Below, one piece after another: positions 1 through 13,000 of a stretch of 64,000 nt of DNA. The notes under the pieces were generated by a model. It saw nothing but the letters and a program-made list of their open reading frames with translations, had not been told where the DNA came from and searched no databases. The position numbers and the translations under genes are program-made. The number at the start of each line of letters is the position of its first letter. Within the stretch, counting starts at the first letter, position 1. This DNA comes from Atopsyche davidsoni (Eukaryota > Arthropoda > Insecta > Trichoptera > Hydrobiosidae): the NCBI GenBank assembly GCA_022113835.1, contig JAILWY010000007.1, forward strand, positions 9,091,001 to 9,155,000, given 5' to 3'.

Positions 1-1189
1 GATTGAAAAAATATAAGGAGAGTCATAGTATACCATTTTTTTAAACTATTCCACATTTTTGCATAAAAATACGTTGAATGAAACCACCCTTGAATGTAAT
101 GAACTTCCAACTAAGTATTTAATTCGGGAAATTCAATGTCCGTCAACTCTTTTATTTAACACGTCAATAGTTAAATTAAAGAAATTAATAAAAATAGATA
201 AAACTATTGACTTTAACACCAATTATAAGGAAAACCAAATTTGTTTTGATAAGTAACTAATTTTATGAGCTTTATATAGATAAAATACTAGTTTCATAAT
301 CTATTTTATTTTGCTTATTAGTGATATAATAAATTTGCTTTACATCTTTTATGCATAGTTTTGTTGATTCATGGTTGACGATCTATTCAGGAGTCATATT
401 GAAAAGTAATCAAGTAGATCTTAGAGTCTGGAAAAAGGTAAAAAGCAAAAGTGGTTGAAGAGACCTATCCCGGCCCCGTGGTTTGTGGAGATCCGTAGAT
501 TAGTGAACCGCAGCCGCAGACCTGGCACATTAATTATCACAAAAAATCACGTCTCTGAATATGGTAGAGGTGGCAGCTCGGATAATTGGAAGACGAAATT
601 GGTCATTGTTTCCAACTTAGGTGTAGAAATTAAGGTATTACAATAAGGGTTTGCTATGTGAACATTAAAATTTGTGTGCTGTAGAATGGATAATACGAAT
701 GCCTATGATGTACCTGCCCTAAACAGTTACCGCCGCGTACTCCAGCATACTAAAATAACTATTTAAATTATTAATCGTCAGGTTTTCCAGGTTCACGGGG
801 AGTACAATCATTTGTGAATTTATCTCATCGATCATATTCACTACATACCGATTTAAATATGCTTACCCAAATAGCTTGGAGATTACCTACCACATATATT
901 TTGGTGTAAGCCAGATTTAGTCTGACCTAAGTCCCTGAAAGATGAAAGCGCTTACTTCATGGTATATTTAGTAATATCCTATTAGCTAAGCAAGCAGCTA
1001 CATATAACCACATTTGAAACTAGTTTTCTGAGATTCCTGTGTGTAAAAACTCGAACACAACCGCAATTGCCTCATAAGCCTCTTTCATTTGCGGCCCGAT
1101 ACTCGCATATAAAAAAGGAAACCGTAGAAACTAGCCCTTGTCGTTTAAAACTATTCGCTGGCTGGTCGGTAAGGTAAGGTTCTGTTTTT

Positions 1190-1395
1190 GAGAGTGGCAT
1201 TGTCAGGCGAGCCGGGGCGGGGCGCGGTGGCGGCGGGGCGCGGGGGCGGCGGGGCTGGCGGGCGCGGATTCACGAGCCGGACTGGTTTACATACAAACCT
1301 GTTCCGCGGAGCTGCAAGGATCCAAGGTTGACTCCTCGCAGCGGCTGGGGCTGGGGCCCGCGGGCTGGCCGCGCGCCGCACGCCGCTCCATGTAA
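1190..1395. promoter_or_regulatory. CpG-rich block
   Basis: A roughly 200-bp patch very rich in G+C and CpG stands out from AT-rich surroundings. It includes runs such as GGGGCGGGGCGCGGTGGC and GCCGCGCGCCGCACGCCGC. It may be a promoter or an untranslated first exon. The open frame across it on the minus strand is Pro/Ala/Arg-rich, as expected from composition alone, so I do not call a protein. Confidence 0.3.
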
Positions 1396-2969
1396 CAAGC
1401 AAACTGCCAACTCATCCATGTGCCACCCTACTCACTGAAGCGGATCTCGGCCGTAAAGGCTGTAAAATCATTAAGTATGACTTTATTACGCAGTTCTGCC
1501 CCAACAAGCAAACTGCATCTCATCCATTTGCCACCCAGCTCACTAAAACAAATTTTGGGCATAAAGACTGTAGGTAGAATCATACAATATTGTTGTGATT
1601 ACGCTACTTATCAACGCATTAAAGCTGGTCAAAGCAACGTATGGCTTAGTTCATTTAGTTTTACAGATCTTGGCTGTAATATTATAAATCGAAAAATACA
1701 TTGTTAGATCGATTTGCGTACTTCGTTCCAACAAATAAACTGCAAACTCATTCACTTACCGACCTATTCACGGCAGATTTTAGTCAAGTCCTCTTTTTAT
1801 CATTTGATTTTTGTAACTCTTTGGCCTTTAATTTATAATGCTTGGCTTATTGGTTTAGTTGATAAACCGTGGACTGTTGACCGAAAGGTCCCATGTTTAG
1901 TCTTGTTATACTTATTAGAATCATTGTGATCATTAATAATTACGGATATATTTTTTAATTCTGTTAGCTTTGTATTTATTACCCTTAAATAACTGAATAA
2001 TTTGAGTTGTTGCATACCACAGCTTTTGAAGAATGGTCTTTGAGTTGATGGATAACTTAATAACTATGTTTCGAAACTTATTAAATTATCAATAGGCGGG
2101 CAGCAAACAGCACTGGGAAAGCGCGTTTGATTATCGTAAACAATATTTCTGTCTTGAACAGGCAAATCCCTCGAGTCCCGTGCACTGGACACGCGTCGGG
2201 GGTGGAGTGCGGGGGGCGTGAGGTTGATGATTTCATAAGTCAAATAAAGTCAAGTCAACTTCTATTACGTTTCGATCATGGCGTCATATCTCATGTCCAG
2301 TTTGCTCTATTTCCGAAAATCAATTGATTTCGAATGACGAGACACGTCCAGTTGACCTATTAGTGGGATGACCATACGCCGCCTGCTTTGAATAAGTCTT
2401 GCATTTTATAGTTTTGTATTTTGAATTGACCGCTAGAACTAGTATATTTTTACGATAATTTGTTTTGGTAAATGTTTTTTCTATTATTATTAAAATTTGT
2501 AACGATAATCAATCAAAGATTTTGATACTGTATGTATTCATATTTGTCCACATAAAAAGTCTCTCGTCAGTCTGCTGAAGCTTTAGAAAACCAAAAGTGC
2601 TCGCAAACAACATTATTTTTTATCCTAACCTTTTAAATTCTAATGTTTGTTATACATATACAAATTATACTAAAATTATTTCAAAGGAAACGTGGTTACC
2701 GTACACATTAGCTGTAATCCAGTGGCGCACAATTTTAGTCAATTTCAATATTGGTAGTGATGCTCTCGTAAACCGAACTTTGTATGTCGCTTTTGTGATG
2801 CTGAAGATTCTTGATTTGCCACAGTAGTATTAACAACTCTCCAGGCCACAAGTTGCCATGTGCTGCAGCTATTTATTACTAATAACAATGTTGCTTGCAG
2901 TATGGAAAAAATCTGATTACGGATAAAAAAACCTCATTCTGTTTTTTTTATGTTACGGGTATTATTTAT

Positions 2970-3340
2970 AACTAGCAATGTAGCCCGTCATAAAATGACG
3001 TATTTGATGAACGATGCGTCTAAAATTTGTTTTTTTTGTAAAAGTTCTAAATTTGAAATTCTCGCGGTGAACAACATCTCGCGGCGAAGAACTGAATCAT
3101 ATAATTCGTACATATTGAAATTCGCTAAAGCATATTTTAAAGTTTATGAATGAAAATATTATCCTATCGTCTTGAAATTCGGCACATAGCTGCGGAAAAA
3201 TTTACTTAACTTATGTGCAAAAAATCAGCGTTGTATCTTTTAAGATATTCTATACAGAACGGAAAAACGAAACATACATACATACAAACATACAAACACA
3301 CAATGGCTATTATTATAGTAGATTATAGTAGATAGGAGCC
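2970..3340. repeat. Old interspersed repeat with (ATACATACA)-type tail
   Basis: The block opens with ACTAGCAATGTAGCCCGTCA, a start resembling common insect repeats that begin CTAGC...CCCG, and ends in a simple ATACATACATACAAACA tail. No coding remnant is readable. The class is uncertain (RTE-like non-LTR or SINE). Confidence 0.35.
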
Positions 3341-6300
3341 TATAAGATCTGACAGTCCTGCTGGACTGTGGTCTCCACGTCATGTAGCCGTGAACCAAAC
3401 CGATTTTTATGAATATTGCCATAAGGAAGAAATTACTGCTTTCTAGGTCTCTGATAGGCCGATGAACTCTAATTTATTCTATGATTATTACTTATATCGG
3501 CCGTGACTCCACGCAAAGTTTGCCCACACATGTGAGACTTTACCTTGGCTTTCTATTCCACGGTAAGCGCACACGACCAAAGATCAAAGTTAAATATAAG
3601 GTTGCATATCAATTGTTTAGTGTTATTTATTTAATATTTAAATTTATAATAATTAAAATTTCATTTTTAATAAATTATTTACTACACGGCCCTGTATTTG
3701 GGTGTCTCTGAATCGCACAGCTGTAATGATTCAATAAATATGTTACAAATGGTTTTTATGAATTCAATTAGTACATTTTTGTTAATATTACAACAAATTT
3801 TATGTAAATAGCAGTTTTTTTATCATCAAATCAACACTAATGAATATTTATTTCCTTGAAAATCTACTGCTTAATTTATATTGCAAATAAACTATACGTA
3901 TTTCCCTATTACGGTACCAAATAGTGGGCGTTTATTTTGCGGCAGATTCAAAATATCCAATATGGCATTTTACTCATAGCTTCTAGATATTACTATCAAT
4001 TAATATTTAAATAGATACAGCTTCGTATCCAGTGTGCTAAAAGTGATTGATATAAACGCAAGAAAAAAAGTGAAATGCTGAAGATTGATGCCTTTATTTA
4101 GTGTTAAAAATTAACAACTAAAATCAGTATGTGTTGTATATCAACATTATACATTCCACCGTAAGTTACAACAGCAGCTCTGCTGGATAATAAAGTTTCT
4201 GGAATCTTCTTTAATTACTTCATTCTATCCGGCCTTCTTACAGAGTCACGAGAGTCACTGCTCGCAGAGACGAAAGATGAAACCAAATAAAAATAATGCA
4301 TAACAGCATTTTTTAATACGCTCTGCGTTGGTCTAATATTCATAGAAAAGTCTCGTTAAATTCTACAATATAACACAACACATGTTACGTATAAAAAAGT
4401 CCTCATTAAGGTTAAATTATTTAAAGTGTTTTTTTAATGTTTTGGTTAAATCATTTCTCAACTATATAATCAACCGTTCCGATACGTTCTCGAGAATAAA
4501 GTTTTTGGGTAGGTAGTTTACGATATCCCAATCATAGCATTATTATAATTTATTGTATACTTTTAGGGTAAACTCTACAATAACGGAATACTTTTGTTGG
4601 GTGTTTATTTAACCCTTAACCTATGCTTAAAGTATTAATCAATCATGTGATATCAAAAAAGCGTTCAACATTATTTGGTCGGCGTAAAACAATTTTTTTA
4701 ATATTATTATATTGGTTATATAAAAATATTGAAAATGTTATCTTCCATAATAATATTTAACATGATTACCCAAATGCCTCTAAGGTTACGATAGCAATAT
4801 TGTTAGTAAGCGTGCTTGAAATTAATTACATGTATTAATCTATTTTACACTTTTTTTAAAGCATAAAAGTTATATTTTTACTAAAAGTATTTAACTTTTT
4901 GTGTTTTGATAAGTATTTTTTACAATTTTTTTTATTATTTACCGGATATTTTTTTTTCTCTGGATAACTCTGGTGATCTCTTGATCATCGGTCACTGCGG
5001 AGTTTACCCTGCTCTCCTACCTGCCGGACACTCACCTGAATTATTTATGGTGACTAGTACAAAACGCATAATGTTTATCATAAAAATGATTTAACAAGTT
5101 GTTTACGTACTACAAAACGGGTTCGATCCCCGGGCTGGACGGATAATTGAGATTTTTTAAAAATTATTTAAAATATGGGCCGAGATATCTACCGATCAAT
5201 AAGACACTGAAACAGAATATAAGACTAATGAATAACTGTAACAAGTTTCGTTCTTCGTCTCATTCTTATCTTAAATAATCGTACTTCAATTCTCACAGGC
5301 CTAGTATTTAAATCTTAATTTATGCCTTTTAAATATTTTTTTTTATAAAGACGACAAAAATAACTTTTTCATTAATATTATGTTAAAATAGTTAAAGTAT
5401 TTTTATAAATATGATTAATTATATTATTATTATTCATCAATATTAACTACATATTTATATTTTTAGCTGATTAGTTATTATTAAGTCGTTTAAAATATAT
5501 CGTTTTGGGATCACCATACATAACATGCAGTTATATAGATGAGTGCAGTTCATACAATAAAAAATACTTCGTTCACTGTTAGATATAAACTACGCTAAAA
5601 ATAAACGACAATAGAATATTGCTTTACACCATACTTGCTTGCACTCAAATAATACCATTCTGACAAATGAGATAAAATTATTATTACACTTGTAACATAT
5701 TATTTCAAAGAGAAAACAAATACATGTGCGATTTTTTAAAAAGTCATAATGATATTGTGCTCATCATTGTGTCGTCTTCTCTGATTATTCTAGTCTTAAA
5801 TTGATACAGAAAAGTGACAAAGAACTTTCCTCATCCTCTAAATTGATGAATGAAAGAACATGGAATTTGCCAGTTCGCGTTGAGTCACGCAGCCGCCTTG
5901 CATGCAGTTGAAGCGACAGGCCGAGTCCATTATTGGTGTTAATTACCACAAAAGGGCGTTGCATTTCTCTCGACTTGCAACATTGACTGCGTCTCGCCAC
6001 ATGTCGCAGAGTGCATCTGTGGGGTACAAAGTGCGCGGCCAGAGCGATATCTGCCCATGTGGTCTCCCGACCGACGTCTCCAGGAGCTTTGGCCAGAGGC
6101 GAACTGTAATAAGGGATACAAAACCACACATGAAATTGTCATGTCATGAAATTAAGAAGCTACGTCTTTACATCAAAACACATGTCAACCGGTCACTGAG
6201 GAGTTATATTTTCCTATGTGCGTAATGACACTTCTATCAAATAGAAACGTTGAACACAACAGGTTTGGACTTGGCAACGACAATACAGTGCCGTGCGGTA

Positions 6301-6398
6301 AATTATTTTTTATATATTTTTGCTTAAGTTGCTTAGTCAAGTAGTTTTATTCAATATATATGTAAAAATAGAGTTTTGTTTGAATTACCCAAAAAAAA

Positions 6399-6433
6399 TT
6401 TTAAACTTTTATATAGTATATAAAAGTTTAAAA
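6399..6433. repeat. 35-bp perfect palindrome
   Basis: TTTTAAACTTTTATATA is followed by one G and then its exact reverse complement TATATAAAAGTTTAAAA. The arms are 17 bp with a one-base centre. It is AT-only apart from one C and one G per arm pair. It could be a cruciform-prone site or the centre of a small foldback element. Confidence 0.8.
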
Positions 6434-7044
6434 AAAAACAAGTCATAGTTTGAGCGTCAAAAGCGACGCTGTTAAACGACAAATCAATAAGTAGAATAAA
6501 ATAATCTTTATGGTGTCAGTTTGCTTACTTTTGTTTTTTGTTCGATTCATAAGGGAAAGCGATGCTTTTTTGCTTCCATAGACCGCACGCCACTGGACAA
6601 AATCTAGTATACACTGCAATATACCGAAGAGCCAGCGGCTGAGGCGCCTGCCTGTGAATGGCACCTTGTATAATCAGATTAAAGGTGAGGTGCTCCACGT
6701 GGAGGCTCAGCGGCCCAAGGCCAGGCGGGCGCTCTGCCGAATTCTAAAACACATAAACGATTGCCTGCCGGGCTGCTAGCTCGGGCCTCGTGTCGCCAGG
6801 CTGCCTCGGCCTGGTCATCCAGAAGTACCACCAGGTCACCGGCCAACTCCAAACTTCGAATTCACATTTATAAAATTAATATGTCATTACAACAATACTC
6901 TCGTCTCAAAATTTTGCAAAAAAGAGGAATTGCAAACGTTCTTTTTTGTTGTTGATGATCGTGGCTTCGCAAAAGTTTTTATCATTAAAACTATAATAAA
7001 TGGTTACAATCTTTAAAACAATGTGATATATACATACACACACA

Positions 7045-7048
<4 letters not shown>

Positions 7049-7110
<62 letters not shown>
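7049..7110. repeat. (TA)n microsatellite
   Basis: About 30 uninterrupted TA units, preceded by a short CA run. Similar long TA tracts occur near 10.75 and 25.0 kb. Confidence 0.95.
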
Positions 7111-7113
<3 letters not shown>

Positions 7114-7227
7114 CGTGGGTACGTTAATATGCATTTGAGAGTTAACTTTCATATTAGTATGATATGTTTGCATGAAAAACTTAGTGAATGCTTTTCGAAG
7201 AGCTGATTATTGGAAGCTGCAGCTCTG

Positions 7228-7335
7228 GTCGGCCACTCGGCCCCCGCGTGCTCGCGAGTCCTGCCCGAAGTCTCCGCCCGGGGCCCCCCCCAGTTTCCCC
7301 GCGGCTCGCTCGCTGGCCGGGGAGACTGGTCTCGT
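7228..7335. promoter_or_regulatory. CpG-rich block
   Basis: A compact GC-rich block (for example CGGCCCCCGCGTGCTCGCGA and GCCCGGGGCCCCCCCC) in AT-rich DNA. GCCGGGGAGACT occurs inside it near 7,316 and again near 7,398, a short direct repeat. It may be a promoter or first exon; no gene can be attached to it. Confidence 0.3.
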
Positions 7336-8454
7336 GTCATATTGAATCATCAAAACAATACCACGTAATGAATATCACAACTGAATTGGCGAGTTAGCCG
7401 GGGAGACTCGCAAGACTGTTCGCCGGCGTAACCGACGTTGACTCTCCGTGCCTAAATCGATTGCTTATGCAAATTGTACTGCCGAAGCAAAAAACCAATG
7501 GCGTTTAATAATGACAATGACATGCAGTTTTTATTGGCTGTGCTGCCAACTTAATACACTCGAAAGTGATGATTTTAATGTGGAAAAGACGTTACATGTT
7601 GATGCTTATTTTTACTCCCATATGCGAAGTGTCATTACGACCCAAAGTATTCCCAACACATGATATACATATGTATTTGGTTTTAGAGAGTATCAGTAGC
7701 GATTCGTTTATGAGAGCAATTAGAATATATACCATTATGAAGTGATCACAATCACCACCATGATTAGTTTTGGTAGCACAATTTAAATTCTAACAAAATA
7801 TAAGCGTGAGCACTGTATGATGTTATCATATACATACATAATGAAGGTAAAAGTTTCAATGATATAGCCGTTTACCAAACAGATTATAAGTGAGTTTATG
7901 TTTACGGTTGTAATTTTTTATTATTTTAAAATGCATTGAAGTCGCTTTTGATGGGAATAAAAAACGATATGAACACACGGGTGTTTTTAAAATTTGTAAA
8001 TTTAGTCATTGCCCGTGCATTTTTTTTTCGTTTACATGAACTGCTTTCTCCTAATATTGACTTGTTTTAAGTAATTTAAATGTAGTTTTTTTTTTTTTTT
8101 TACGTAATTACTATTGGGTATTTCGTTGCTTAAAATGAAAATATTACTTTAAAATTTCCAGTCAATTAATTAGCATTTAGTACATTTAAAATGAGGTAAG
8201 GTTCTCAGTGCAGTTCTTTGTTCGCGTGGAGTGCACTCGGCAGATATTAGCATATTCTTATAGATATTAATAAGCATTGTTCTCCTTAACCACAACGCTA
8301 TGGCGTATTTCATTGTTCAAGTTGACAATGCAAGCTTTTACTTTCCAGTTGATAAATTATAAGCGCTTAATACGTATAGCGAACGTGGCTCGATTCTCGG
8401 ATCACGCAGTTCGATGGTGGTATCAATAAACGTCCGCGGCAATTTTGGCGTTGT

Positions 8455-8640
8455 CCCTTCAGCGTGCAGCCGCCGTGCCGAACCGGCCTGACTCCGACTG
8501 GACCGCAATTAAACCCAATTGATACCAATTGATGGACGGGCAAGACGCACTGGCAAGGACAATCTGGCGCTCAGTGCCGCGGGGCCGCGCAGCAGTGGCC
8601 GGGAACTGGCGGCGGCTGCAGCGTCTCCGGGAAACCAGCT
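8455..8640. promoter_or_regulatory. CpG-rich block
   Basis: GC- and CpG-rich (CGCGGGGCCGCGCAGCAGTG-like composition). Just before the centre is a TTGATACCAATTGATGG direct repeat. It is flanked on the right by a half copy of the palindromic repeat family described at 26,717. Promoter or untranslated exon are both possible. Confidence 0.3.
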
Positions 8641-8672
8641 CGTCCTTCTCTCTGTGATACGAGTAGCTTTCT

Positions 8673-8722
8673 ACACACGCTGCGAGACAACTGACCACCG
8701 ACTTGCTATTGGCTAATAGCGT
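8673..8722 (+). repeat. Half copy of palindromic MITE family
   Basis: ACACACGCTGCGAGACAACT followed by ACTTGCTATTGGCTAATAGC matches the arm seen at 13,001, 22,419 and 26,717. Only one arm is recognisable here. Confidence 0.55.
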
Positions 8723-9224
8723 CTTCTTTTGTGTTGTTTACTTACCCCTAATCATAAAAAAGTACCCAAAATAACGCCATTGGCTGCAAGTTCGGCTATA
8801 CAAGTTGTAATTTGGCTTTAGAACGCAATTGTTAAAAAAAATGGAGATAAGTTGCTTACGTAGTAAAGTAGGGGGGATTTTTATTGTTCTTTTTGTCTAT
8901 ATAGTATATTGTCTATATAGTATAGCTTACCCGTTTATATGTATAGTACTCGTATACACTTGTATACGAAAACATTGTGTTACCTAAATTATATCTAATG
9001 CAATTATAATAATTTTATTTAATTGAATATATTTAGTACCCATACAAGTTTATTGTGTCAGCAATACTTGTTATAAAATATAAACGATTCACACGTGAAA
9101 CATCTTGGAAGATTTCTATTTGTTGGATCGTTGAATAATTTTATGAAATCAATATCAGTGCAGTGATTGGCGTTCACTGGAGTGCAAGTAGCCGCTGAGT
9201 GTTTAGTAACTCAACATCGCTGCA

Positions 9225-9312
9225 GCGGGGGCCAGGCCGGGCCCGCCCCGTGATGGGCGCAATTGGACGAGACGCCGGCTCCGGACCGAGCTGGCACCGG
9301 CCCAGTCCCATA
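9225..9312. promoter_or_regulatory. CpG-rich block
   Basis: A short GC-rich patch (GGGGGCCAGGCCGGGCCCGC) follows AT-rich sequence. It may be a first exon or promoter. The open frame over it has no recognisable domain. Confidence 0.25.
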
Positions 9313-9936
9313 TCTCACGACGATAGTGACGAGCCTCTAAAACTCGATGTATCAAACTGGTTACACCTTAATCCCATGTCTAGAAATATTCATCATTTGT
9401 TGCAGTCCTCGTAAAAAAAAAAAAATGCTCAAGCTGTCGTCCACATACGGGACAACACAATCGGTGATAAACCAATCGCGTTATCTTCTTTTGGTTTGTT
9501 TCACAGTTTTGTCGGTTGTCGGTTGCTGTGATCCGTGTGCAGGTCGCTTTATACTTTCCCCCTGCTACGTACAATCGAACTGTTAAAACGTTGCTAAGAA
9601 GAATAAGTCAATTAACTTTAATCTCATTGGTCGAACATTTTTTCTCCAACGCGGTGACTTCGATATTTTTCTATTTAATTATCTTTGCTACAATTTGTCG
9701 GACCAGCTACAGTATCGTTACAGTTGTCTATGGTCAGTAATCTAACATTTTACTCATTTTGAAATGTGTGAAAATTGTAAAGTATTTTTAAATTATTTAA
9801 TTTTTTTTTTCGTGTCATGAGTTCACCATCAATATTCTATAATATGCTGTCCGCGATAATCCACGACGAGTCGAAAAAATATTATACAATAAAATACGAA
9901 TAAAAATGTTAGATTTAAATTAATAAAAACAGCTTC

Positions 9937-9965
9937 ATCCATACTGTTTGTATAACAGTATGGAT
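9937..9965. repeat. 12-bp perfect hairpin
   Basis: ATCCATACTGTT, a 5-nt loop TGTAT, then AACAGTATGGAT. The stem is perfect but too short for a standard miRNA precursor. Function unknown. Confidence 0.7.
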
Positions 9966-10329
9966 AAAGTTGTAGGATTTATCACTTCGTGAAATATGAG
10001 GTAACTAATAATTTTGTAAATATTGTATACGAGAGATGAGTGAATACAGAGTTTATCGTAATATTTCTCGCGAGAAATGATTATATCAGCGTTGAAATTT
10101 AAAAATCGTGAATCCGTAAAACTTTAAAGTAGAGTGCTCTTAGTTGTTCAATAAAAAAGAAATTATTTAATATGACGAGCATCATCACAGAAACCAACTT
10201 CACTGGTGAAGCCTGACCATTTTTATATCGTTGTGGAAATTAAAAAAAAAAGCCTGCATAATAAGTGTGTAATACTTTTTTTTTTTAAATACACAATTTT
10301 TTTTTTTTTTTTTTTTTAAATTGCGTTTC

Positions 10330-10560
10330 TAATGAACGTCACCAGGACTCTGAATGACATGAACTCCAGGACTTAACAACCGTTAAGGGAGCCCGTTAGG
10401 GACGGGCTCGAGCAGGTAGAAGCCAGCCTCCTTTGTGTCCTCCTGTCCTCTTTGTCCCTCATCTCGTCCCTTTCTGAATTATCAGAGAACCCAAACCGGG
10501 GCGGATGGTGGCACCGATTGCATGATGGTGTATTCATTATACGTTTATTCAGAGCCGTCT
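10330..10560. other. GC-richer block with internal stem
   Basis: Between poly-T runs and AT-rich DNA lies about 230 bp of more balanced composition, including GAGCCCGTTAGGGACGGGCTC, a 7-bp stem (GAGCCCG/CGGGCTC) with a short loop. It resembles a decayed repeat or an untranslated exon. I cannot assign it. Confidence 0.2.
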
Positions 10561-10745
10561 ACTAATTAAGCTCTTCGTTATATATGGTTTAATGACTTCA
10601 CAAGCTTGTACTATTACGTCATTTAAATATATTAAAATTAAATTTTAACGTGGTCTGAGTTTGAACAATTAATGTTTTCAGTGATTTTCAGTGATGTTTT
10701 CTCATAAGATAAACCGACAGAAAATATAAAATCTTGCTATGTTTC

Positions 10746-10748
<3 letters not shown>

Positions 10749-10823
<75 letters not shown>
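10749..10823. repeat. (TA)n microsatellite
   Basis: About 37 TA units without interruption, ending in TATTTATATTTATC. Confidence 0.95.
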
Positions 10824-10829
<6 letters not shown>

Positions 10830-11203
10830 TTATCTTTAGCACACTGAAAACATTTTGCCGATACATTTTTTTTATTAAATCAGGTCCGTTTATAACGTTG
10901 TATTATTATTTTTGCTTTTTTTAATTGTACATATTAATTTAGAATCTTTTCATATAATTTTAGAGATACTGTAGTAGAATTTATAAAATCATTCACCATT
11001 TGTTCTTTATTCTGTTAATCATTTGGTTTGCTAACTACACCCCACAGATTGATTTTATTTGTAAAATTTCATATTTAAACAACAATTATGAGTATTCAAA
11101 TAGATAGGAGATTACCATTACGTATCTGTTATTGCCAATTACAGTTCATGGGTAAAAAATACCAGCCTGCCTGTTGGTTACTTTAATTATGTTTCAAAAT
11201 AAG

Positions 11204-11308
11204 ATGTCGCAATCCGCGCTCTGCAAGCTCAGGGACCACTGGTCTCTGCTGGACCCTGAAAAGGTCCAGAGCTCCCGGCACAGACCTTGGGCACCTGTGA
11301 AGCGGCAG
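11204..11308 (+). CDS. Exon-like block A, unrecognised
   Basis: From ATG at 11,204 an open frame of balanced codon composition runs 35 codons (begins MSQSALCKLRDHWSLL) to a strong donor, CGGCAG|GTAAGC, after 11,308. The composition contrasts with the AT-rich flanks. Joined to block B (11,787) this frame reads three codons and then a stop, so either the coding partner exon is elsewhere or the pair is a non-coding RNA or 5' UTR with upstream frames. No family is recognised. Confidence 0.35.
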
Positions 11309-11786
11309 GTAAGCTCCCCCCCCATTCCCCGCATACCCTCGCCACGGGGGACAAAGCCAAAAATCACGTCAGCTGAGATCACCATACTTTGACAATTTGT
11401 GGGACAACATTAAAAAAATATTTTATTTAAATAAATTGGATAATATAATGATAATTAAAATAAATATGTACGATAAAATGTCTTTAAAACATTTTACCCA
11501 AAACTTAACTTTTATGCCATGACTTTATTTATTTACTTTAGCATAGTTTTAGCATAGTTTACTAACATCATTGATTTTTTTGACTGTACAATTTGTTATC
11601 CTTCTTTAACATATTTTTATTGTAATTTAACTATACTGACAAATATAAAATTCTTACGAAAGAAGGATTTTTTAGGGATCTGAGTTGCTAATATATATGA
11701 ATCTAAATGATATAAGATTATACCTGAGAATATTAATGCCAAATACTACACAAGTATTATTTAAAATCATCGGTTTTTTTTTTCAG

Positions 11787-11931
11787 GTATTTGCGTAAGC
11801 CATGGTGTCCCCATCCCTTCTAAACAAGGGAAGGCAACAAGAGCGAGAGGGACGGGCGAGACAAGGACAGCGAGAGGTCCCACTGACCCGCGCAGACCTC
11901 AGCCGCAGGGGAGTAGTCGAGGAGACCTCAG
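11787..11931 (+). other. Exon-like block B, unrecognised
   Basis: It is bounded by a strong acceptor (a T run ending TTTTCAG before 11,787) and a good donor (CCTCAG|GTATGG after 11,931). Inside is an ATG in strong context (GCCATGG, ATG at 11,802) with a 43-codon Arg/Glu/Gln-rich frame open to the donor; another frame is open across the whole block. It pairs naturally with block A through a 478-bp intron. It may be a 5' UTR or lncRNA exon. Spliced to the exon at 27,854, the ATG frame would stop at once, so it would act as an upstream frame. Confidence 0.4.
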
Positions 11932-13000
11932 GTATGGTAACAATACACTTTTTTATCCTCTATTTTGCAAAATCAAATCTCATCCGTCATTCTGATTAAT
12001 GGTGGTTCTTAATGACCTGCGGTTTGAAATTAGGCTTTTATATTTTTTGGATCTAAATTATCTTTTGAAATTAGATATTATATAAATTTTAGATGTTGCT
12101 AACCCATTACTGCCCATGCCGAACCCGCAACATTATTTTAATGAATATACTTCAGTTTATTAAATAGCTGTACACTTCATCACGTGTGGATCGAATAGAC
12201 TAGACGCAAAAATATATTTGTAAATTTTGAGTAAGATTTTGTCATCTACAAAATGAAGGGGCTCTGATTGTTTTGATGATAATTATCAGTATTATCGTTT
12301 GGTTTCATTTTTATATACAACGGAATTTTATAAATTTGTCTATCTACAATTTATAAAAATTTAATATCAGTTTAATTATTGATAACGTAAACAAAATATT
12401 GGTCATACATCATCACCATTACAAGCAGAGCCAGATACATAACGTGGATCTTAAGATCTTTGATATTATCCATAAAATCATCTAGAACCTCATAAAAACC
12501 CTCATGTAACCATGAAAATCAAATTCCAAGATACGAAAGTATTTATCTAAAAACTGTTGCAGTTTACTGTATAAAGTACTGAGCTTCGGTATTTTAAAAA
12601 GTGTAGATAATCATCATACGTGTATTTTAAGCGATCCAGGTGTTTATATTTAAAATATTTCAATAAATAAACATTCTCAAATTGACCTTAAATACTCTTG
12701 GCAGCGAAAATACTCTGAATCCGGAGCGAACGCTTCAAAAACAGTATTACTAAAGCAAACGGTCCTGCTCCACGCCAAGTTTACGTCCGCGGCGATCTCC
12801 CGCCAAGAAGGAAAGGTTAAATAAAGCATAAACGAGAAAAGCGCTTCAAACGTTCAAAATAGAACAAAGAGTAATATTTTTAACAGTTGGCAACTACGCC
12901 GGTTGCCTTTGCCTCCTAAAGCAGCTCTTACACTGCCATACTTATGTGCCTTTTCATTTCATACATTATTATTATTTTGTTATTAGTTAAGCCCTCCTAA

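Larger units (their letters stand above)
1..11203. other. Non-coding, repeat-rich left flank
   Basis: I find no convincing protein gene here. The short open frames are AT-rich or lie in CpG-rich patches and lack recognisable domains. Contents worth noting are listed separately: CpG-rich blocks near 1.2, 7.3, 8.5 and 9.25 kb, (TA)n tracts near 7.05 and 10.75 kb, a 35-bp perfect palindrome at 6.4 kb, a hairpin at 9.94 kb, a half copy of a palindromic repeat family at 8.67 kb and an old repeat at about 2.97-3.34 kb. The stretch could be intergenic, or could be introns of a gene with distant 5' exons; the sequence alone does not decide. Confidence 0.6.

Noticed and set aside
5090..5150. tRNA-like B box (GGGTTCGATCCCCGGG)
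   Set aside because: No matching A box or foldable cloverleaf was found upstream; too little to call a tRNA or SINE.
5785..6225. Overlapping open frames of 107 and 114 codons on opposite strands
   Set aside because: No recognisable domain, no splice-site support, and opposite-strand openness is expected from the local composition.
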